Positions 15,368 through 18,121 of a stretch of 18,121 nucleotides of DNA are shown piece after piece. The notes under the pieces are model-generated. The model saw only the letters and a program-made list of their open reading frames with translations, made no database searches and was not told the origin of the DNA. The stretch spans positions 1 to 18,121 of the forward strand of contig CAAGCE010000017.1 in the NCBI GenBank assembly GCA_900768245.1, in the 5' to 3' direction. The stretch is from Oscillospiraceae bacterium (GTDB taxonomy: Bacteria > Bacillota > Clostridia > Oscillospirales > Ruminococcaceae). The first letter of the stretch is position 1, and each line of letters opens with the position of its first letter. Both the position numbers and the translations under genes were made by a program.

Positions 15368-17924
15368 AATCACGGATAGCCTTTTCAACTGACTTTACTT
15401 CTTCATAAAATTCACGGGCGGATATTCTGTAAGCACCGCTGCCGAGAATTATTATCTGTTCAAGATTATCGGAAGTCGCAACACGGACCTTGTGATTTTT
15501 GCTAAGGTCGTGAGCGGCTTTTTCGATATATGAGTCAGCGGTTTCGGCTTCTTTTGTGTAAACTACTGTAATGTTGTGTACCTTTTCAACATTGCCGTGC
15601 TGACCCTTGACTTTGTATGCATCAAAAACAAGAATGAGGTTGCATTGCTTGAAGCCTTGATAATTGCAAAGGGTGTTGATAAGCATATTTCTGGCAAGGT
15701 CAAGATTTTCCGCTGCCGCAGCTTTAAGCTCGTCCCATGAAAAAATAATGTTATATCCGTCTACCAGCAGGTATTCAGGACCTGTCGGAACAGGCTGAGT
15801 TTTGGACGGCTTAGGCACGGGGATATGCTTTTCCGTGTGCAGAGCGGAACGGCTGTCACGCTTTATCGGACCGTAGGTGCGTTCAAATATAGCCATAAGC
15901 TCCTTGTCCTCTTCAAGCCTGTTACGGTAAGCGGTAAGCTGCTGCCTTGTTACAGTCGTCATAACTTCCTGCGGCTTGCTCTTTTTCAGAACGCTTTCAA
16001 GGTGCATATAGTTGTAAACTTCGTCCCATTTAACAACAAAACCTGCTCCGTGACCGCAGAAAACTGAATCAGCAGTATTGTTAAGGTCAGCTTCGCAGTC
16101 ATAGCCGTATGCCGCAATGACTTTATCCTGATCGTGGCAAGGAAAATACCCTTTCAGCATACAATTCAGCCTGCCCTTGCCGTGTGAATAGCTTATGACT
16201 TCCGTGTGATAATCACGCATTTCCGAAACAGGCGCACTTCCGCTGATGATTGTCATTTCGCCGCTTGAAACAGGCGGTTCAAATTCTCCGCCCATTTGCT
16301 GAATGTCCGTTATTGCACGTCCGACGGAATCGTTTGGTATTTCAAGACGAAAATCATAAAATGGTTCAAGGAGGATACTTTCGGTATTCATAAGTCCCTG
16401 GCGCACAGCACGATAGGTAGCCTGACGGAAATCACCGCCCTCAGTATGTTTAAGGTGAGCCTTTCCTGCTGCAAGAGTTATCTTCATATCAGTAATAGGT
16501 GAGCCTGTGAGAACACCTAAATGTGTCTTTTCTTCAAGGTGAGTGAGTATAAGACGCTGCCAGTTGCGGTCAAGCTGATCCTCACGGCATTCTGTTGCAA
16601 AACGCAGACCGCTGCCTCGCTTTCCCGGTTCAAGAATGAGATGTACCTCCGCATAATGACGCAGCGGCTCGTAATGACCGACACCCTCGACCTTAGCGGA
16701 AATAGTTTCCTTGTAAGCTATGCCGCCATGTCCAAATTCAACATTAAGTCCAAACCGTTCGGCAATAATGCTTTTCAGAATTTCAAGCTGTATCTCACCC
16801 ATAAGGGCAATATGTATTTCCTGAAGCTGTTCGTTCCATACAACGTGAAGCTCAGGGTCTTCCTCTTCAAGCTTTTTCAGCTTTGACAGAGCGGTATGGA
16901 CGTCAATGCCTTTTTCAAGCTCAACACGATATGACAATACAGGTTCAAGCACAGGTGAAGAAGAATCCTGTTCAATTCCAAGACCCTCTCCAGAATATGT
17001 TTTTGTCAGACCTGTAACAGCACATATCGTACCGCATTCAGCTTCATCGACCGGCTGAAATTTAACGCCCGAATAAATCCGTATCTGATTTACCTTTTCC
17101 GACCACAGCTTGTTTCTGTCGGATAAAAGAGCCTTTACTTTAAGAGAACCGCCGGTTATTTTCATATAAGTAAGACGATTTTTCTGTTCATCTTCGGCAA
17201 TTTTAAAGACCTTTGCTCCGAACGCCGAGCTGTAAACAGGTTGTTTTATGTAAAGGTCAAGAATTTCAAGAAACTCATCTATCCCCTCAGTTTTTAAAGC
17301 TGAGCCGAAACAGCATGGGAATATTTTTCGCATTGATACAGCAGCTTTTATTTCGTCGCTGTCGATTCTGCCTGTTTCAAGAAACTGTTCCATAAGTGTA
17401 TTATCGCACATTGCCGCATTTTCAAAAAAAGCTTCCGATGTTCTGTCTGTGCCGAAATCAACGCAGCCTTCGGAAAGACGATGCTTCAGTTCATTGAGTA
17501 TTTTATAGTGGTCAGCACCGTCAAGGTCCATTTTGTTTACAAAAATAAATGTGGGGATATTGTATCTTTTCAGAAGCCGCCAGAGTGTTTCCGTGTGACT
17601 TTGAACACCCTCGGAACCGCTTATAACAAGTATGGCATAATCAAGCACCTGCAATGTTCTTTCGGCTTCAAGGGAGAAATCGACGTGTCCCGGAGTATCA
17701 AGGAGTGTGAATACAGTATCATTGTAATGAAGTACAGCCTGCTTTGAGAATATGGTTATGCCGCGGCTTCTTTCGAGAGCATGGGAGTCGAGGAAAGCGT
17801 CGCCATGGTCAACTCTGCCAAGCTTTCTTATTTCACCCGAACGGTATAAAAGTCCCTCGGAAAGAGTGGTTTTTCCCGAGTCAACATGAGCTAAAATTCC
17901 AACAGCCAAGCGTTTCAAATTCAT
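15354..17924 (-). CDS. EF-G/Tet(M)-like translational GTPase fused to a C-terminal NYN (YacP/Rae1-like) nuclease domain
   Basis: This 856-aa protein joins a ribosome-binding GTPase to a predicted RNase. The GTPase has G1 AHVDSGKTT (12-20), G2 RGIT (54-57), G3 DTPGH (76-80) and G4 NKMD (130-133). EF-G-like domains II-V follow to about 645, as in Tet(M)-type ribosomal protection proteins of about 640 aa. A linker (about 655-716) leads to a domain very similar to Bacillus YacP/Rae1: LLVDGYNIIFSW, VFDAYKVKG, TKEAETADSYIEK and ATSDNLEQ, keeping Asp722, Asp768, Glu794, Asp797 and Asp819. Rae1 cuts mRNA in the ribosomal A site. The Tet(M) domain IV tip YSPVST is replaced by HLKHTEGGDF (490-499), so tetracycline resistance is doubtful. 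The ribosome binding site before 17924 is weak (GGATAG), and the structured repeat lies 12 nt upstream. Confidence 0.92.
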   Translation of the reverse strand: MNLKRLAVGILAHVDSGKTTLSEGLLYRSGEIRKLGRVDHGDAFLDSHALERSRGITIFSKQAVLHYNDTVFTLLDTPGHVDFSLEAERTLQVLDYAILVISGSEGVQSHTETLWRLLKRYNIPTFIFVNKMDLDGADHYKILNELKHRLSEGCVDFGTDRTSEAFFENAAMCDNTLMEQFLETGRIDSDEIKAAVSMRKIFPCCFGSALKTEGIDEFLEILDLYIKQPVYSSAFGAKVFKIAEDEQKNRLTYMKITGGSLKVKALLSDRNKLWSEKVNQIRIYSGVKFQPVDEAECGTICAVTGLTKTYSGEGLGIEQDSSSPVLEPVLSYRVELEKGIDVHTALSKLKKLEEEDPELHVVWNEQLQEIHIALMGEIQLEILKSIIAERFGLNVEFGHGGIAYKETISAKVEGVGHYEPLRHYAEVHLILEPGKRGSGLRFATECREDQLDRNWQRLILTHLEEKTHLGVLTGSPITDMKITLAAGKAHLKHTEGGDFRQATYRAVRQGLMNTESILLEPFYDFRLEIPNDSVGRAITDIQQMGGEFEPPVSSGEMTIISGSAPVSEMRDYHTEVISYSHGKGRLNCMLKGYFPCHDQDKVIAAYGYDCEADLNNTADSVFCGHGAGFVVKWDEVYNYMHLESVLKKSKPQEVMTTVTRQQLTAYRNRLEEDKELMAIFERTYGPIKRDSRSALHTEKHIPVPKPSKTQPVPTGPEYLLVDGYNIIFSWDELKAAAAENLDLARNMLINTLCNYQGFKQCNLILVFDAYKVKGQHGNVEKVHNITVVYTKEAETADSYIEKAAHDLSKNHKVRVATSDNLEQIIILGSGAYRISAREFYEEVKSVEKAIRDFISN

Positions 17925-17936
17925 CTATCCAATCTA

Positions 17937-17965
17937 ATACTAATAACCAATTAACCTATAGACAA
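17937..17965 (-). promoter_or_regulatory. Possible weak promoter in the repeat terminus, reading into the GTPase-NYN gene
   Basis: On the minus strand, TTGTCT (17960-17965) and TAGTAT (17937-17942) lie 17 nt apart, each matching 4 of 6 consensus bases. TAGTAT is part of the repeat's conserved terminal sequence. The opposite terminus has TTATCT and TAGTAT with the same spacing, facing outward. The leader would be very short, so this is a tentative call. Confidence 0.3.
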
Positions 17966-18112
17966 ATCCTCGGCTGAAATAAGCCAATTCTGCGTCAAAC
18001 TCCCTTGTCGGGCGGCAAGCCCGCCTGCGGTCGTTTTCAAAGTCCACGCAGTGACTTGACTTGGCTTATTTCATCTGTCGGCTTTATCTATAGAACAATT
18101 GGTTATTAGTAT
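17937..18112 (-). repeat. Structured palindromic repeat (MITE/REP-like or ncRNA), complete right copy
   Basis: This 176-bp element has inverted ends (ATACTAATAACCAATT at left; the same on the other strand at right) that continue as an imperfect stem through CTATAG. Nested inside are stems 17978-17987 with 18061-18070 (AATAAGCCAA/TTGGCTTATT), 17994-17998 with 18056-18060 (GTCAA/TTGAC), a hairpin at 18009-18023 (CGGGC/GCCCG) and one at 18040-18057 (AAGTC/GACTT). Blocks identical to the left copy are 17995-18007 and 18025-18038. It encodes no protein. The strand is given so that it reads in the same sense as the left copy, which makes the pair inverted relative to each other. Confidence 0.85.
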
Positions 18113-18121
18113 AAAAAATAT

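Noticed and set aside
15354..17924. Tetracycline resistance gene of the Tet(M) type
   Set aside because: The overall fold is similar, but the YSPVST tip of domain IV is replaced and a nuclease domain is added. The surroundings show no transferable-element genes. Resistance cannot be claimed from the sequence.
1..18121. The two inverted repeats as ends of an 18-kb composite transposon
   Set aside because: The segment holds core housekeeping genes, there is no transposase, and both copies look like members of a dispersed small repeat, one of them lacking a hairpin. Chance flanking is simpler.
1..18121. CRISPR arrays, tRNA or rRNA genes, and phage genes
   Set aside because: No regularly spaced direct repeats, no cloverleaf or rRNA sequence and no phage-type proteins were seen on either strand.

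Overview
This window looks like chromosomal DNA from a low-to-moderate GC Gram-positive gut anaerobe, most likely a Ruminococcus-like member of the Oscillospiraceae (class Clostridia). That placement is an inference. It rests on the gene set (a zinc-finger Clp ATPase, the EcfA1-EcfA2-EcfT module with TruA, CvpA, a DUF5711-type protein, a FliB-type protein and a TetM-like GTPase fused to a YacP-type NYN domain), on strong GGAGG-type ribosome binding sites, and on the small non-coding repeats. Almost all of the DNA is coding.

Layout, right to left. Positions 17937-18112 hold a complete structured palindromic repeat. It abuts the start of a minus-strand gene (15354-17924) for an EF-G/Tet(M)-like GTPase with a C-terminal Rae1/YacP-like nuclease domain. 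This gene converges on a plus-strand fliB-like gene (14342-15367), and the two 3' ends overlap by 14 bp. Between fliB and ruvC (14012-14341) lie two divergent sigma70-type promoters and a 179-bp MITE-like element that makes up most of the fliB leader. From the ruvC promoter, thirteen further genes run leftward with gaps of 12-77 nt: ruvC, ruvA, an alkaline-phosphatase-superfamily hydrolase, ruvB, glmM, an RlmI/RlmK-like methyltransferase, a 66-aa membrane protein, ecfA1, ecfA2, ecfT, truA, a DUF5711-like protein and cvpA. The clpE-like gene closes the run. A strong hairpin (140-181) follows it, and then comes a second, edge-truncated copy of the structured repeat (1-119) in opposite orientation.

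How the genes fit together. RuvABC processes Holliday junctions. GlmM feeds UDP-GlcNAc and cell-wall synthesis. The methyltransferase and TruA modify rRNA and tRNA. EcfA1A2T is the shared energising module for vitamin uptake; no S component is visible here. ClpE handles protein quality control. This is a housekeeping run, probably co-transcribed at least in blocks.

The points most worth attention are three. The two end repeats share stems whose paired bases change together while the intervening sequences stay identical, which points to a selected structure. One protein joins a ribosome-binding translational GTPase to an A-site mRNase-like domain. The MITE in the fliB leader carries an open reading frame in frame with fliB and would mislead start calling.
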